Part shown: positions 25,112 through 33,845 of the stretch, one piece after another
Layout: each line of letters begins with the position of its first letter
How positions within the stretch are numbered: position 1 is the first letter of the stretch
From: an uncultured Bacteroidales bacterium
Lineage (GTDB): Bacteria > Bacteroidota > Bacteroidia > Bacteroidales > F082
Assembly: GCA_947166105.1 (NCBI GenBank)
Contig: CAMVCZ010000008.1
Location: 28,876-92,875 of the forward strand
DNA: 64,000 bases
Direction: 5' to 3'
The notes under the pieces: generated by a model
Seen by the model: the letters and a program-made list of their open reading frames with translations, nothing else
Database searches by the model: none
What the model was told of the DNA's origin: nothing
Position numbers and translations under genes: made by a program

Positions 25112-26557
25112 TCAGAACCTCACCTTGAGGGTGGTCAAAAGGAGGTGCTTGAATTGCCTTTGCGTGACAGGTTCGATGCCCAGATTGCCTGCATCGTAAA
25201 GGGTGATTTGGTTTTTGCCGTATGTGAGTTCGTAGGCAAAATCGAAAGTGACGGCTGTGCCAGCAGGCAGACTGATGCCGACCGAGGCTTTCTTGACACT
25301 ACCGTCAGTTTTTCCTAAACCCAATGGACTGCCGTAATAGGCTGTGCCTAAACGAAGGTAAGAGCCACCGAGGTCCCACTCGCTGCCGAGGCGGAAGTTG
25401 AGGGTGCGCCCGTAAGTGTTTCTGATGTTGAAGTTGACGGTGTCATAGTTCCAGTCATTGGCGGTGAACTTGGCCGCACCGTAATTCTGATATTCTGCGT
25501 CAAGGCTGATGATGCCACGGTTTTGGACGACAAAAGCCATGCTCCCAATCCACTTCAAAGGGCTGATGAATGTGTATTCGTAGTAGGATTGTGGGCTGAT
25601 GTATTTCCTTGTAATCCAGTTGATTTCAGATTCTGTTTCGGTTTGCCACGATTCGGTGAAAGCATAGATGGTCGGGGAGTGGAAAGCACCGCCGAAACGG
25701 AACCACGAATTAGCATGGTAAATGAACCCGACCTTGACACTGCCGCCCCAGCCAGTAGAGCGGAGGTTCTCGGTGAAACTCCACTTGTTGAAGCCGCTCC
25801 TGGGGTCTGCGCCGTCGGGATGCGATTCGTTGAAAACCTTCACACCTTCGCGCTTGATGTGGGCCAAGTTCGCACTGATGCCGATAAAGAGTTTGTCGAA
25901 ATAGTTGGCGCTTCCCGCAAAGGTCCATTCCTCGGAACGCCCCTTAAAATCACAATCCTGACCTTGCCAAATGTTGCCTTGAGGCACAGGACTGCTGTAA
26001 TAATTGCCGATGGTATCTATGAGATAGGTCTGCCATGCGGGATAGATGTCGTTGGGGAATAGGCTTTGGAAATCATCGGGATTGAGTCCGTCGATTTGCG
26101 CGAGATAATTGTCAATCTTGGAACTTGTTGGATTGATGCCTCTACTCAAGGTGTGCATGTTGAAGTCGTTGGTGCGCGTGAGTCCGATGCCAAACTGGGT
26201 GTATCGCAAGGCGCGGTAGTTGCTCCGCTCTTTGGTGCCGACAAAGCCCACATTGGGAATCGAAAGGCGGAAACGGTTGGCGTTTTGGGTCGAGCCGTAA
26301 TAGTCGGACGAATGGAAATTGTCCATCAGGTTAAGCGAGGCCGTAAACTCATTGCTGCGGTAAATGCCCAAGCCAGCCGGATTGATGCTGACGGCGGTCA
26401 TGTCGCCACCCACCGCGCCGAGGGCGTTGCCCATGCCCAAAGCCTTGGCCGTGCCTTGGTAATAGGTTTGCGAAAACCGACAGGCATCGTCGGGGCCTTG
26501 CGCGAAGGTCGCCGAAATGCAGAACAGGGAAAAAACTATAGTGATGATTCTCTTCAT
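25112..26557 (-). CDS. OmpP1/FadL-type outer membrane protein
   Basis: 481 residues with a signal peptide (MKRIITIVFSLFCISATFAQ). The mature N-terminus has GTAKALGMGNALGAVGG followed by SINPAGLGIY, the hatch pattern of FadL/TodX-type barrels in Bacteroidota. Alternating strands with aromatic girdles fill the rest, ending in F (KVRF). Likely a 14-stranded barrel for hydrophobic substrates; the cargo is unknown. The start at 26557 is preferred because a -7 box lies at 26592-26599. Monocistronic. Confidence 0.78.
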   Translation of the reverse strand: MKRIITIVFSLFCISATFAQGPDDACRFSQTYYQGTAKALGMGNALGAVGGDMTAVSINPAGLGIYRSNEFTASLNLMDNFHSSDYYGSTQNANRFRLSIPNVGFVGTKERSNYRALRYTQFGIGLTRTNDFNMHTLSRGINPTSSKIDNYLAQIDGLNPDDFQSLFPNDIYPAWQTYLIDTIGNYYSSPVPQGNIWQGQDCDFKGRSEEWTFAGSANYFDKLFIGISANLAHIKREGVKVFNESHPDGADPRSGFNKWSFTENLRSTGWGGSVKVGFIYHANSWFRFGGAFHSPTIYAFTESWQTETESEINWITRKYISPQSYYEYTFISPLKWIGSMAFVVQNRGIISLDAEYQNYGAAKFTANDWNYDTVNFNIRNTYGRTLNFRLGSEWDLGGSYLRLGTAYYGSPLGLGKTDGSVKKASVGISLPAGTAVTFDFAYELTYGKNQITLYDAGNLGIEPVTQRQFKHLLLTTLKVRF

Positions 26558-26565
26558 ATTAACGA

Positions 26566-26606
26566 AAAAGACTACCTTTTGAATTGAACTGCAAAGGTAG
26601 TCTTTT
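26566..26606 (-). terminator. Long hairpin ending the preceding lipoprotein gene
   Basis: A perfect 14-bp inverted repeat, AAAAGACTACCTTT (26566-26579) with AAAGGTAGTCTTTT (26593-26606), with a 13-base loop. Read on the minus strand it lies 30 bases after the lipoprotein stop and ends in a T run. The promoter -7 box of the next gene is inside the stem. Confidence 0.75.
26592..26599 (-). promoter_or_regulatory. -7 box of the OmpP1/FadL-type gene
   Basis: TACCTTTG on the minus strand, within the hairpin stem, about 35 bases before the ATG at 26557. Confidence 0.6.
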
Positions 26607-26635
26607 ATTGTCAAATTCGGCTATTCGGCTGAAAT

Positions 26636-27997
26636 TTATCTTCTTCCGCCGCCCGAACTGCGTCCGCCGCCGCTACTTGAACCACGACTTCCTCCACCTG
26701 AACTGTGGCTGCCGGCCGAACTTGAGCTACGGCTTCCGCCGCTATAACTGCTGCCCGAACTGCGGCTTGAACTCGATGAGGAACTTCTCGAAGGCGAACT
26801 GCTTCTGTTGTAACTGCCGCTTGATGAGCTGCTCCTGTTGCTTGACGAGCCACTTCTGTTGTAGCTGCCACTGCTTGAGTTGCTTCTGCTTGCGCTGGAT
26901 GAGGATGAGCGCGAGGAGGACGAACCTTGCGGGCGCACATATTCAGAACTGGAGCGCGAAGGACGGCTGCTGCTCGGCGAAGTATAGTTTTGGCGTTCAC
27001 CGCTTTGGCTGCCCGTGCGGGCGGTGCTGCTGTTTGAGGGACGGCTGGCCGTGACATTGCCCGTGCGTCCGCTGGTGCCTGCTGTCGGGCGGTTGCTGAC
27101 GGTGGGTCTGCTGACGTTAGCATTGCTGGTGCGGCTCGAAGCACTGCCTGCCGTTGGGCGGCTTGAGTTGCTGCCATTGACCCTGGCATTGCTGCCACCA
27201 GCGCTGGCTGTGCCTGACATGCTGCCACCCGTTGAGGGCCTGACGCGACCGTTGTTCATACTGTTGCTCATCGAGCCGGCGGTGCTGTTGCCGTGGCGCA
27301 CGCTGGCCACATAGTTGCCGAGGCTGTTGTTGCCGCCGCCATTATAGTTTCCGCCATGATGCCAGTCGTGGTGGTGATGGTGGTGATGATACGGGTGGTA
27401 CCAATATGGGTTGTAGTAGGCCCAACTGTAAGACCAATAAGGATCCCAGCCCCAATAGCTGTAGTAGGGATAGCCCCAGTAATAGTCCCAGCCCCAGTAG
27501 GAGCGCCAGTAAGGACGATAGCCCCAACCGATGTAGAAACTCGGGGCGAAACTCCAATAGAAGGGGTCGTAGCTGCTGCCCACATAAACGTAGGTGTCGC
27601 CGCCGCTACTGCCGCCTGTGTAATAGTCGTCGTAATAGTCACGCGAGGAGGAGGCTTGCGTGCCGAAACGCTTGATGCGAGCCGCATAGTCGGCATCGTA
27701 GTAGGTTTCGGTGGTGGTGTAAACCACGCCGTTGGTGTCGGTCACCGTTTCCGTGGTTTGGTAGACGGGTTCGGCATTGCTGGTGTAGTTCTTGCTGTCG
27801 GAATAGTAGGCTTGGTAGTCGTATTCCGAGTTGCTGCTGATGCTTGGGCTCACGTAGGAGCCGTTGCCTGCGGCCATGCGACTGCCCGTATTGCCGTAGG
27901 GCGAATAGTAGGTGTCGTCTTTCGCCATTTGCTTGTTCGACGAGCAAGCGGTGAAGGCCATCAAGGCAATGAACGGAAGGATTCTGAACGCTTTCAT
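26636..27997 (-). CDS. Lipoprotein with Tyr/Trp-rich, poly-His and Ser-rich regions
   Basis: 453 residues. The lipobox FTACSS places the lipidated Cys at residue 18. Residues 120-210 are extremely rich in Tyr and Trp (WGYRPYWRSYWGWDYYWGYP), followed by seven His in a row and DWHHGG, which could bind metal. From about 225 the protein is Ser/Arg/Gly low complexity to the end (GGGRSSGGGRR). I do not recognise a functional domain. It has its own promoter and terminator. Surface-exposed or periplasmic; the composition suggests a disordered, possibly cross-linking or adhesive tail. Confidence 0.8.
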   Translation of the reverse strand: MKAFRILPFIALMAFTACSSNKQMAKDDTYYSPYGNTGSRMAAGNGSYVSPSISSNSEYDYQAYYSDSKNYTSNAEPVYQTTETVTDTNGVVYTTTETYYDADYAARIKRFGTQASSSRDYYDDYYTGGSSGGDTYVYVGSSYDPFYWSFAPSFYIGWGYRPYWRSYWGWDYYWGYPYYSYWGWDPYWSYSWAYYNPYWYHPYHHHHHHHDWHHGGNYNGGGNNSLGNYVASVRHGNSTAGSMSNSMNNGRVRPSTGGSMSGTASAGGSNARVNGSNSSRPTAGSASSRTSNANVSRPTVSNRPTAGTSGRTGNVTASRPSNSSTARTGSQSGERQNYTSPSSSRPSRSSSEYVRPQGSSSSRSSSSSASRSNSSSGSYNRSGSSSNRSSSSSGSYNRSSSPSRSSSSSSSRSSGSSYSGGSRSSSSAGSHSSGGGSRGSSSGGGRSSGGGRR

Positions 27998-28038
27998 TTT
28001 ATTGTGTTTTTATTTGTTCTTGAAATTATTTTTCGCTG

Positions 28039-28046
28039 CAAAAATA
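28039..28046 (-). promoter_or_regulatory. -7 box of the low-complexity lipoprotein gene
   Basis: TATTTTTG on the minus strand, about 42 bases upstream of the ATG at 27997. Confidence 0.6.
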
Positions 28047-28093
28047 TGCAAAATTCGTACCAAAATCGATATTTAAGGGGAGTTTTTTCGGCT

Positions 28094-28879
28094 TTATTCC
28101 AATTTTATGACTTGCCCTTCGCCGTCGCCATCTGTTGCGAGCCAAGGGTTGCCTTTATAGTACACATTTCCAATGCTATAGATGTGAGCGGTGAGTATGG
28201 TTCTGGCCCAAACATAGATGTCGTTGGTCGATTCGGACGATACGCTGGCGATGTTGGAATTCAAATGTTCGGCGTGGACGAGGCCATAGCTTCTCAGGTA
28301 ATGTTCGGCATAGCCAACTTTGCCTCTGAGGGTCACTTCTGCCGTGCCATTGCTGAAGTCGTTTTTCAGGATGTTGCAGTTCACGGTGAGGTCGACATTG
28401 CCGCTGCCTTCTTTGATGTTGAGGAAAACACTTCGCGACCAAATGGTGTCGATGCCATAATTCGTGGTGTCGATGTATTGTTGGCCGATGCCTTTGATGG
28501 AGTCGGTGCAGTTGAGGTCGCCGATGGAGGCATAGTCGATGGTTTGGAGGCTGTCAAAATACACGGTCAGGTCGATGCTGTAGTCGAAACTGCGGAGCCA
28601 GTTGAAGTCGTTCTCGTTCTTGATGAAAAGTGTGTCGCCAATGATTTCTGTCGTCACTTTCCCGATGAGGTTTTTCGGACAGGTCAGTTCCAAATGCTGG
28701 TGGTTGTCTTGCACTAATTTGACATTCACGTTGTTGAACATCGAAATGGCATTGAACCTTTGGCCAAGGTTTCGTTGTTCGGTGACGGGTTCTCCGTTGT
28801 TGAAGAGCGCGTCTACTTTGCTGCACGAGGTCATCAAACTAACGAGGAAAAACAGGATTGCGATGCGATTTCTTTTCAT
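28094..28879 (-). CDS. Head-GIN-domain (DUF2807) lipoprotein
   Basis: 261 residues. The lipobox MTSCSK gives a lipidated Cys at about residue 19. The rest is the repetitive beta-helix-like head-GIN domain: FNAISMFNNVNVKLVQDNH, then VDLTVNCNILKNDFSNGTAE and VSSESTNDIYVWA. This domain is common in Bacteroidota; the function is not known. The ATG at 28879 lies 41 bases inside the end of the PagL-like gene, so the two are coupled. Confidence 0.85.
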   Translation of the reverse strand: MKRNRIAILFFLVSLMTSCSKVDALFNNGEPVTEQRNLGQRFNAISMFNNVNVKLVQDNHQHLELTCPKNLIGKVTTEIIGDTLFIKNENDFNWLRSFDYSIDLTVYFDSLQTIDYASIGDLNCTDSIKGIGQQYIDTTNYGIDTIWSRSVFLNIKEGSGNVDLTVNCNILKNDFSNGTAEVTLRGKVGYAEHYLRSYGLVHAEHLNSNIASVSSESTNDIYVWARTILTAHIYSIGNVYYKGNPWLATDGDGEGQVIKLE

Positions 28880-30041
28880 GGCGTGGTAAGTAGTATTTGT
28901 GTTGGATATGGTAGCCGATGCCGATGCTGATGAAGTCGGCCTTGATGTCGTAGGTGGTGAAGGCGAGCGTGGCAAACAGGTTCTCGTTGAAATAATAGCG
29001 GACGGCCACCTTTTGGTAAAACAGCAGGCCGAAGGTCTTCGAGTTGAGCGGCACGTTGTTGCGCACTCCGGCGTTGAACATGAAACTGACGCGGTCGAGC
29101 ATCATTTCGTAGGCAAAAAGAAAGCCAGGCTTGAGGTAGATGCCCCAATTGGGCTTGGTGATTTTGTCGGAGTTGTCGTAAACCATTTCAAGACCAAGAC
29201 CCAACCTGTCGCGCTCCGTAATCTGGAACATTAAGTTGGCGGCAATGTTGTGGACGAAAAAATACTGGTGTGTGCCGTATTGCTGGCTCATGTCCTTGAA
29301 GCCGAGGGTGTATTGGTAGTCGGTGACGAAATGCCGCTTGCCGTCGAACTCGAAGAGGTAGTTTTTTGGGCGCAACTTCTTGTCGATGCGCGTTTTGGGT
29401 GGTGCCAAGTACCACGAAAATCCCGTGGCCACGCTGAAAATGTTAATGCCCATGTTGGGTGTTCGCGTCGCTCCGTTCGAGAAATGGGTGAGACCGACGG
29501 AAGTCACCCAATGCAGCCGCTCTACAATGCGCTGGCGGTACTCAAACGATAGGTTGATGGCAGCGTTCAGGTGGGAGCCGATGGCGTAGTTGTGGAAGTT
29601 TTCCGTCGGGTGGAACTTGTTGGTGAGCCACGACAGGCCCACTCCCAACTTGAAGGTAAGTCGGCTCGATTCGTTTGGCGTGAACGGGAAGTTGATGAAA
29701 GGGTACAGGGCAAACACCTTGCCTAATTCCGCCGCGATGCTGTCGTTGCCGAAGCCCGAATAATAGAAGGTGAACCCGATGGAAGGGTAGTTGTGCAGCA
29801 CTTCCCAACGGTGTTGGCCGTAGGTGTTGCGGTGCAGCGACAGTTCGAAGGCCGGCGTGTGGCGGCTGTAACGGCCTAATGCCGAGTGGAATTCGTCGTT
29901 CTGGAAATACATGTAGCCATAGTGCATCCGCGCCTCGATTTCATAGTTCTTGTGGCTCGATTGGGCACACACTTGACCCACACCTATTATTAATAGGCAG
30001 CAGAGCAGACAGAGGACTGTATGGAGCGTGTGGCTTTTCAT
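28839..30041 (-). CDS. PagL-like acyloxyacyl hydrolase (lipid A 3-O-deacylase family)
   Basis: 400 residues, with a signal peptide (CLLCCLLIIGVGQVCAQ). The catalytic His-Ser of the PagL family is visible in LTHFSNGATRTPNMGIN near residue 183. The rest is a beta barrel. PagL removes the 3-O acyl chain of lipid A in the outer membrane. At 400 residues it is much longer than PagL of Pseudomonas (about 170), as usual for Bacteroidota homologues. It precedes and overlaps the head-GIN lipoprotein gene and has a -7 box at 30050-30057. Confidence 0.83.
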   Translation of the reverse strand: MKSHTLHTVLCLLCCLLIIGVGQVCAQSSHKNYEIEARMHYGYMYFQNDEFHSALGRYSRHTPAFELSLHRNTYGQHRWEVLHNYPSIGFTFYYSGFGNDSIAAELGKVFALYPFINFPFTPNESSRLTFKLGVGLSWLTNKFHPTENFHNYAIGSHLNAAINLSFEYRQRIVERLHWVTSVGLTHFSNGATRTPNMGINIFSVATGFSWYLAPPKTRIDKKLRPKNYLFEFDGKRHFVTDYQYTLGFKDMSQQYGTHQYFFVHNIAANLMFQITERDRLGLGLEMVYDNSDKITKPNWGIYLKPGFLFAYEMMLDRVSFMFNAGVRNNVPLNSKTFGLLFYQKVAVRYYFNENLFATLAFTTYDIKADFISIGIGYHIQHKYYLPRHEKKSHRNPVFPR

Positions 30042-30049
30042 TGAAGATG

Positions 30050-30057
30050 CAAAGGTA
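30050..30057 (-). promoter_or_regulatory. -7 box of the PagL-like gene
   Basis: TACCTTTG on the minus strand, 8 bases before the ATG at 30041. Confidence 0.5.
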
Positions 30058-30139
30058 CAAAAAACTCTCATAAGCATCCGAAAGGATGCGTTGAAAAGGA
30101 GCCGGTTGGCGACTTTTCAAGCCAAAATGTTTTGACTGT

Positions 30140-30173
30140 TTTGAAAGTTTTGTGATTAAAAAACCTATTTTTG
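30140..30173 (+). promoter_or_regulatory. Promoter of mazG
   Basis: TTTG at 30140-30143 and TATTTTTG at 30166-30173. The spacer (22 bases) is longer than ideal. The mazG ATG follows 20 bases later. Confidence 0.55.
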
Positions 30174-30193
30174 CGCTCTCAAATAATGTTATC

Positions 30194-30964
30194 ATGGACG
30201 AAAGACTAAAAGCCTTCAAGCATTTGCTGGATATTATGGACGCAGTGCGCGCCGGCTGCCCGTGGGACAGCACCCAAACCATACACAGCCTGCGCCACCT
30301 CACCATTGAAGAAACATACGAACTCAGCCAAGCCATTCTCAACGACGACCTCAACGAAGTGAAAAAGGAACTCGGCGACCTCACGCTCCATCTTGTCTTC
30401 TATGCCAAGATAGGGCAGGAGCAGGGCGCTTTCGACATCGCAGACGTGCTCAACGGCATCTGCGAGAAGATGATTGTGCGCCACCCGCATATCTTTGGCA
30501 ACGAGCATGTTGAGAACGCCGAACAGGTGGAGCAAAATTGGGAGAAAATCAAGTTGGAGCGCGAGCACAACCGTAGCGTGTTGGGTGGTGTGCCTGAAGG
30601 CTTGCCCTCTTTGCTTAAAGCCTATCGCATGGCCCAAAAGACCGCTGGCGTGGGCTTCCGTTGGCCCGATGCGGAGCAGGCATGGCAGAAGGTAGAGGAG
30701 GAGAAGGAAGAACTCATTGAGGCATTGCAAAAGCACGACGAAACTGCCCATATAGAAGAGGAATACGGCGACTTGCTTTTCGCTTTGGCCGCATACGGCA
30801 ACTATATCGGCGTGAATCCCGACGATGCCCTCGAAAAGACCAACAAGAAGTTCCGCGAGCGTTTCGCCCACGTCGAGCAACGCGCCCGCGAGCAAGGCAA
30901 AGGCGTGCAGCACCTCACCCTCGACGAGATGATTGCTTACTGGAAAGAAGCGAAGAGAAATTAA
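30194..30964 (+). CDS. mazG: Nucleoside triphosphate pyrophosphohydrolase
   Basis: 256 residues with two tandem MazG domains. The first has GCPWDSTQTIHSLRHLTIEE and ELGDLTLHLVFYA; the second has KVEEEKEELIEAL and EEYGDLLFALAAY, each with the E-x2-E and E-x2-D metal sites. It hydrolyses non-canonical NTPs to NMPs and pyrophosphate. The start at 30194 (MDERLKAFKHLL) follows a promoter and fits the family. Housekeeping gene, monocistronic. Confidence 0.94.
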   Translation: MDERLKAFKHLLDIMDAVRAGCPWDSTQTIHSLRHLTIEETYELSQAILNDDLNEVKKELGDLTLHLVFYAKIGQEQGAFDIADVLNGICEKMIVRHPHIFGNEHVENAEQVEQNWEKIKLEREHNRSVLGGVPEGLPSLLKAYRMAQKTAGVGFRWPDAEQAWQKVEEEKEELIEALQKHDETAHIEEEYGDLLFALAAYGNYIGVNPDDALEKTNKKFRERFAHVEQRAREQGKGVQHLTLDEMIAYWKEAKRN

Positions 30965-30979
30965 AATTCCATCTCTCTC

Positions 30980-31008
30980 TTGCAACAAACAAAAATTCAT
31001 TATATTTG
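30980..31008 (+). promoter_or_regulatory. Promoter of the large T9SS cargo gene
   Basis: TTG at 30980-30982, an 18-base spacer, and TATATTTG at 31001-31008. The leader is about 60 bases, A-rich near the ATG. This and the codon bias suggest high expression. Confidence 0.7.
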
Positions 31009-31075
31009 CAGCGCGTTTTACGCACCCTGTTTTTGACGAATCAATTCACTTAATACTAACTAAAATTTCAAAAAA

Positions 31076-33547
31076 ATGAAAAAAGTATCTTTACTTATCG
31101 CGATGATTGCCTTCGTTTGCGGCAATGCTTTCGCACAGATGAGCTTCGATTTCAACGACTGCCCCGCAGGCGCTAAGATTGCTCAAACCCTCGGTGATCC
31201 TTGGACCACTTGGAGCAACGCTCCCGGCGGTGCTGAAGATGGTGTCTTTGGCGAGGCTGGTGGCACTATGGCTGCCCACTTCACTTATGGCAACGACCAA
31301 GTTGTCCAACTTGGCGACCACTCAACGGGTGTCTACGACCTCGAATTCGATGCCTTTGTTCCGGAAGGCAAGAACGGTTATTTCAATGTGTTGCACCACT
31401 TTGCTGGTAGCAATAGCACTTGGGCCATGCAGGTTTACATGCACATGACCAACGATGGTCAGAACTCGACTCAAGCTCCCGGTCATGGCACCGTGCATGC
31501 TGGTAGCAACGGCACTTGCGACCTGCCTTGCGTTTACGACCAATGGATGCACTTCCGCGTGCATGTCAATGCTGACAACGACGTTGCCCAACTTTACTTC
31601 AATGTGGTTGGCCAGCCTGAAGAACTCTATGCCGAATGGCAGTGGAGCTTGGACAGCTTCGGTGAGAACCAAGCCGACCGTGTCCTCGGCGCTATGGACT
31701 TCTTCCCGCCTGAGAATGCTGCCACTTCTGAGTATTACATCGATAACCTCGAAGTCACGCTGCAAAGCAATGACGAGGTGTTGATCTTCGATCCTTTCGA
31801 GGACTACACTGTTGGCAACAAGATTGCCCAAGACGCTATCGCTCATGGCAATGACTGGTGGACCACTTGGAGCAACGCTCCCGGCGGTGCTGAAGACGGT
31901 GTCGTTGCCAGCTTTGATGGTACGCAATGCGGTCACCTCACCTATGGTAACGACCAAGTCCTTCTCCTCGGCGACGAAGAAAATGGTAACTACGACCTCG
32001 AGTTCGACATCCTCGTTCCCGAAGGCAAGAACGGTTACTTCAACATCCTGCACCACTTTGCTGGTGCCAACAGCACTTGGGCCATGCAGTGCTATCTGCA
32101 CATGACCAACGATGGTCAGACCTCAACTCAGGCTCCTGGTCATGGCACCATTCACGCTGGTAGCAACGGCACCGCCGATGTGGCTTGCGTTTATGATGCT
32201 TGGATGCACTTCCGCCTGAATGTGGACACCGATACCGACATCGCTCGTTACTACTACACCGCTCCTGGCGAAGAAGAGATTCTCGTTTGCGAATGGCAAT
32301 GGAGCTTGGACAGCTTTGGTGAGAACACCGTTGGCCGTACCCTCGGTGCCATGGACTTCTTCCCGCCTGAGAATGCTGCTACTTCAGAGTTCTACCTCGA
32401 CAACTTCAGCTTCAAGAAGATTGGTGGCGAAAGCGCTCCTGAACTCACCATCACTCCTTCAGCCGTCAATGAGACCCTCGGCGAAGACGACATGACTTCT
32501 GTTGCCATCACCATCGAAAACAGTGGTAACTCCATCGGCGACTGGGCTGGCTGGCTCGACTTCGGTCAAGGTGGTGCCGGTTCGCAAACTGCCGAACTTT
32601 ACTATCACAATGGTGAAGAAAACCAAGGCATTGGCTCTGATGCTGCTTACACCCGTGAGATGGGTATCCGTCTGCCTGCCACCGCTTATGCTGGTGCCGC
32701 TATGGGTATGAGAATCGTTTCTGCCCAATATCTTGTTGGTACTCAGTACCAATCCGCCGACCACAACTACATCTTCCGTATTTATGGTCAAGGCCTCCAC
32801 AACCAACCTGGCGAGCTCCTTGCCGAAAAGACCATCAACTCAACTGCTGCCGGCACTTGGATTACCGCTACCTTCGACGAGCCTGTCTACATGACGGGTC
32901 AAGCCATGTGGGCAACTGTTACTCTCGAACAAAATGCTGGTGAATATCCGCTGAGCATGGACGGTGGTAACTATGGCGAGGTGCAAGATGGTAACTGGCT
33001 CAGCACCAATGGCAACAGCTTCAGCCACTGCTATTCGGCTCCTTCGGGTGGAAGTGATGGTTTTGCTGGTGCTTGGTTGATTACCGTCAACTGCGAAGGT
33101 GAACTTGTTCCTGCCACTTGGGCCACCGTCGACAAGACTGAAGGTGCCATCATGGGCGGTCAGAGCGAAACCATCAACCTCACGCTCAACTCCATCGGCC
33201 TCAACGATACTCGCTACGAAGCCAACCTCATCATCAACACCAACGATCAAAACATGCCTCATGTTGAGATCCCGGTTGTTTTGACCTATGATCCCACAGG
33301 CGTTGAGGAAACCGTTTCGCAGTTGGCAAGCATCTATCCTAACCCTGCCACTACGAGCGTTACCCTCGAAGGCGACAACCTGAACAGCGTGGCCATCTAC
33401 AATGTGGCTGGCCAACTCGTCCGCGTGGTGAAACTCGACAGCGTGAACAACACCATCAACTTGGATGTTGAAGCCGGTGTCTACTTCTTCAGTGTGTACG
33501 ACAACAATGGCAACAACAGCGTCCAGCGCGTTGTTATCACCAAGTAA
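31076..33547 (+). CDS. T9SS-secreted protein with two LamG-like repeats
   Basis: 823 residues. Signal peptide MKKVSLLIAMIAFVCGNAFA. Two tandem copies of an about 215-residue concanavalin/LamG-like module (22-236 and 240-458) share nearly identical blocks such as WTTWSNAPGGAEDGV, EGKNGYFN and ALGAMDF-like FFPPENAATSE. A middle part with immunoglobulin-like segments (ELTITPSAVNETLGEDD) follows. The C-terminal 80 residues (SIYPNPATTSVTLEG, VAIYNVAGQLVR, GVYFFSVYD) are a type A T9SS sorting domain. It is exported and anchored on the cell surface; a carbohydrate-binding role is possible. The biased codon use suggests abundance. No catalytic domain is seen. Confidence 0.88.
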   Translation: MKKVSLLIAMIAFVCGNAFAQMSFDFNDCPAGAKIAQTLGDPWTTWSNAPGGAEDGVFGEAGGTMAAHFTYGNDQVVQLGDHSTGVYDLEFDAFVPEGKNGYFNVLHHFAGSNSTWAMQVYMHMTNDGQNSTQAPGHGTVHAGSNGTCDLPCVYDQWMHFRVHVNADNDVAQLYFNVVGQPEELYAEWQWSLDSFGENQADRVLGAMDFFPPENAATSEYYIDNLEVTLQSNDEVLIFDPFEDYTVGNKIAQDAIAHGNDWWTTWSNAPGGAEDGVVASFDGTQCGHLTYGNDQVLLLGDEENGNYDLEFDILVPEGKNGYFNILHHFAGANSTWAMQCYLHMTNDGQTSTQAPGHGTIHAGSNGTADVACVYDAWMHFRLNVDTDTDIARYYYTAPGEEEILVCEWQWSLDSFGENTVGRTLGAMDFFPPENAATSEFYLDNFSFKKIGGESAPELTITPSAVNETLGEDDMTSVAITIENSGNSIGDWAGWLDFGQGGAGSQTAELYYHNGEENQGIGSDAAYTREMGIRLPATAYAGAAMGMRIVSAQYLVGTQYQSADHNYIFRIYGQGLHNQPGELLAEKTINSTAAGTWITATFDEPVYMTGQAMWATVTLEQNAGEYPLSMDGGNYGEVQDGNWLSTNGNSFSHCYSAPSGGSDGFAGAWLITVNCEGELVPATWATVDKTEGAIMGGQSETINLTLNSIGLNDTRYEANLIINTNDQNMPHVEIPVVLTYDPTGVEETVSQLASIYPNPATTSVTLEGDNLNSVAIYNVAGQLVRVVKLDSVNNTINLDVEAGVYFFSVYDNNGNNSVQRVVITK
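31139..32440 (+). repeat. Intragenic tandem duplication of about 650 bp
   Basis: Copy 1 (about 31139-31783) and copy 2 (about 31790-32440) encode the two LamG-like modules. Long stretches are alike at DNA level, for instance around WTTWSNAPGGAEDG and the TSTQAPGHGT block. Confidence 0.8.
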
Positions 33548-33566
33548 TCAATCCTACGATTGAATG

Positions 33567-33598
33567 AAAAAACCGCTCCGTTTTGGGGCGGTTTTTTT
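33567..33598 (+). terminator. Strong terminator of the T9SS cargo gene
   Basis: A6 then CCGCTCC, loop GTTTT, GGGGCGG and T7. It lies 20 bases after the stop. Confidence 0.92.
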
Positions 33599-33624
33599 GT
33601 TTGTTTTGCCTGCCGGGGTTCGTT

Positions 33625-33809
33625 GAATCCCCCTAGCCCCCTTTGCAAAGGGGGAACTGGTTGTTTCCGAGGCGTTAGGGTTTATGCTTTTTCCTTCGAG
33701 GTTGCTATGGAGCTGATTAAGGTTACCGATTCTGTTGTCGCTTTGCGCCATGTCCGGTAGGCCAGCGTCCGGTAGGCCTCCCCCTTTGCAAAGGGGGTCG
33801 GGGGGATTC
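33625..33809. repeat. MITE-like element with CCCCCTTTGCAAAGGGGG ends
   Basis: Two inverted copies of a GC-palindrome (core CCCCCTTTGCAAAGGGGG), at about 33635-33655 and 33779-33796, each extended outward by a matching GAATCCCCC-type flank (33625 and 33801-33809). Between them is about 120 bases with no gene, including a direct repeat GTCCGGTAGGCC at 33752 and 33767. The palindrome is of a type dispersed in many genomes. This fills the 300-base gap after the T9SS gene. Confidence 0.7.
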
Positions 33810-33845
33810 GGAAGACCCGCTTTGCGTATTAATTAAATAAAAGAC

